From: Kiritimatiellales bacterium
GTDB taxonomy: Bacteria; Verrucomicrobiota; Kiritimatiellia; Kiritimatiellales; Pontiellaceae
Length of the DNA: 14,867 nt
Assembly (NCBI GenBank): GCA_021734595.1
Contig: JAIPIO010000067.1
Coordinates: 1-14,867, forward strand
Direction of reading: 5' to 3'
Position 1 is the stretch's first letter, and the number at the start of each line of letters is the position of its first letter. The notes under the pieces are model-generated. The model worked only from the letters and a program-made list of their open reading frames with translations. It did no database searches and had not been told where the DNA came from. The translations under genes were made by a program, and so were the position numbers. Of this stretch, positions 13,920 through 14,867 are shown piece by piece.

Positions 13920-14006
13920 TTTTCTCACATATCAGGAACCAAACCGTCCGGCAACACAGACCGGAAGCTCGAAAGAGACAGACCAGCAGTGGGCCGGATT
14001 TTTCCT

Positions 14007-14035
14007 GATAACCGGCGGATGAACCCGCCGGATCA
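14007..14035 (+). promoter_or_regulatory. Stable hairpin in the porin leader
   Basis: CCGGCGG (14012-14018) pairs perfectly with CCGCCGG (14025-14031) around a 6-base loop. TGAT/ATCA extends the stem after a 2-base bulge. It lies 30 bp before the porin ATG with no T-run after it, so it is more likely a 5'-leader element affecting mRNA stability or translation than a terminator. Confidence 0.45.
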
Positions 14036-14064
14036 GACAAATAAAAAATGGAGAAATAAACCCT

Positions 14065-14867
14065 ATGAGAAAAAAACTGATTATTAGTACATTATTAGTG
14101 ATGGCCTCGTTGGCCGGATTCGCACATGCGGAAGACAAGCCTGACGAGCTCGTCAAGCTGCGCAAGCAGGTACGCACGCAGCAGCAACAGTTGAAAGGCC
14201 TGATGAAGCGGCTGGATCAACTTGAACAGCACAAGCAGACCCCGGAACCGGAAGCACAGCCCGCCCTTGAAACGCGCGTCGCTGAGCTTGAAGCCAAAGC
14301 CGACACGCTCGACAAACGGGTAACTGAAGACTCCAACGTTGTTCGGGATAAGATGGCATGGGCATCCAAAACCAAAGTCAAAGCCGATGTCCGTGTCCGG
14401 TTCGACCATGACAAAGTGGATAACGCAACCAGCAAAAACCGCATGCGCTTCCGCGCCCGTGCCGGTGTATACGGAAATATTACCGACGAAATCTACAGCG
14501 GCATCCGTGTGGCATCCGGTTCGGATGACCGTGCTACCTCTGCCAATCAGGACTTCACGAACTGGGCACATGAGAAGAATGCATGGATCGACCTGGCTTA
14601 CATCGGCTATATGCCGGAATATGCAGAAGGCCTAGACCTCATCATTGGTAAGATCAAGAAGCCGTGGATTGATGTTGATTCCATGTTCTGGGATGGCGAT
14701 GTAAATCCCGAAGGCGCCTCGGCGGTCTACGACTTCAATGCCGGCCCTGTTGACTTTCGCGCCCATGGTGGTTACTTCATCATGTCGGAAGGCGGAAACG
14801 ACGACGTCACACTGACTTCCGCCCAGCTTTCCGGCAAAGTCGACGTTCACGAAAACGTGGCGGTACG
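14065..14867 (+). CDS. Putative outer-membrane porin with N-terminal coiled coil (3' end cut by window)
   Basis: The first 267 residues are present. A signal peptide (1-22, cut after FAHA) is followed by a heptad-rich coiled coil (about 28-56 and 66-85; LVKLRKQVRTQQQQLKGLMK), which could reach into the periplasm or trimerise the protein. From about residue 100 the sequence alternates in the manner of a beta-barrel: KVKADVRVRFDHD, NRMRFRARAGVYG, SGIRVASGSDD, IIGKIKKPW. This resembles the putative porin family (Porin_5) found in several Gram-negative and PVC bacteria. A GGAG 11 bases upstream is the likely ribosome-binding site. Position after phosphate carriers and behind a CTAACA series suggests a phosphate-induced porin, an inference and not a visible specificity. 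Confidence 0.8.
   Translation, partial: MRKKLIISTLLVMASLAGFAHAEDKPDELVKLRKQVRTQQQQLKGLMKRLDQLEQHKQTPEPEAQPALETRVAELEAKADTLDKRVTEDSNVVRDKMAWASKTKVKADVRVRFDHDKVDNATSKNRMRFRARAGVYGNITDEIYSGIRVASGSDDRATSANQDFTNWAHEKNAWIDLAYIGYMPEYAEGLDLIIGKIKKPWIDVDSMFWDGDVNPEGASAVYDFNAGPVDFRAHGGYFIMSEGGNDDVTLTSAQLSGKVDVHENVAV

Overview
The window looks chromosomal and comes from a Gram-negative bacterium. I infer a member of the PVC superphylum, most like a Kiritimatiellota (Pontiella-type) genome. The grounds are a putative porin with a coiled-coil N-terminus, a secreted dihaem hydrazine-synthase-alpha-like/FGE-fold fusion, a mevalonate-pathway HMG-CoA reductase, and many scattered copies of a short palindrome TTCCA-N5-TGGAA. 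The lineage call is inference from gene content, not from a marker gene.

Layout. (1) 1-2065, minus strand: an oxyanion (molybdate/tungstate type) ABC importer. The permease (cut by the window edge) overlaps by ATGA a binding protein built from two tandem periplasmic-binding domains. (2) 2066-2262: divergent promoter region with three palindromes. (3) 2263-5349, plus strand: a 1028-residue secreted protein with a propeller, two CxxCH haem sites and a C-terminal FGE/sulfatase-modifying-factor fold. (4) 5350-6540: a low-G+C, degraded stretch. It holds another palindrome triplet, a strong hairpin between convergent genes, two small minus-strand ORFs that look like one gene split at a G-run, several hairpins, and the C-terminal stub of an NCS2 purine permease. 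(5) 6541-7572, minus strand: HMG-CoA reductase. (6) 7695-14867, plus strand: a phosphate-response block. It comprises phoB and phoR (ATGA overlap), two co-linear Na+/phosphate cotransporter-PhoU fusion paralogues, and the start of a putative porin.

How it works together. PhoR/PhoB would sense phosphate limitation. Repeated CTAACA-like boxes at 11-bp period lie upstream of phoB, the first transporter and the porin, and are good candidates for the PhoB operator here. The porin would bring phosphate across the outer membrane and the Na+-coupled carriers across the inner one. No pstSCAB or free-standing phoU is visible; PhoU domains are instead fused to the carriers.

The most unusual signal is the TTCCA-N5-TGGAA palindrome family. 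Within each of five clusters, successive copies start 21, 31 or 52 bp apart (one pair is offset by a base because of an insertion). These distances are close to 2, 3 and 5 helical turns, while the sequence between copies is unrelated. That points to a helically phased protein-binding array, not to simple copies of one transposed repeat. Copies also sit inside the HMG-CoA reductase and phoR reading frames.
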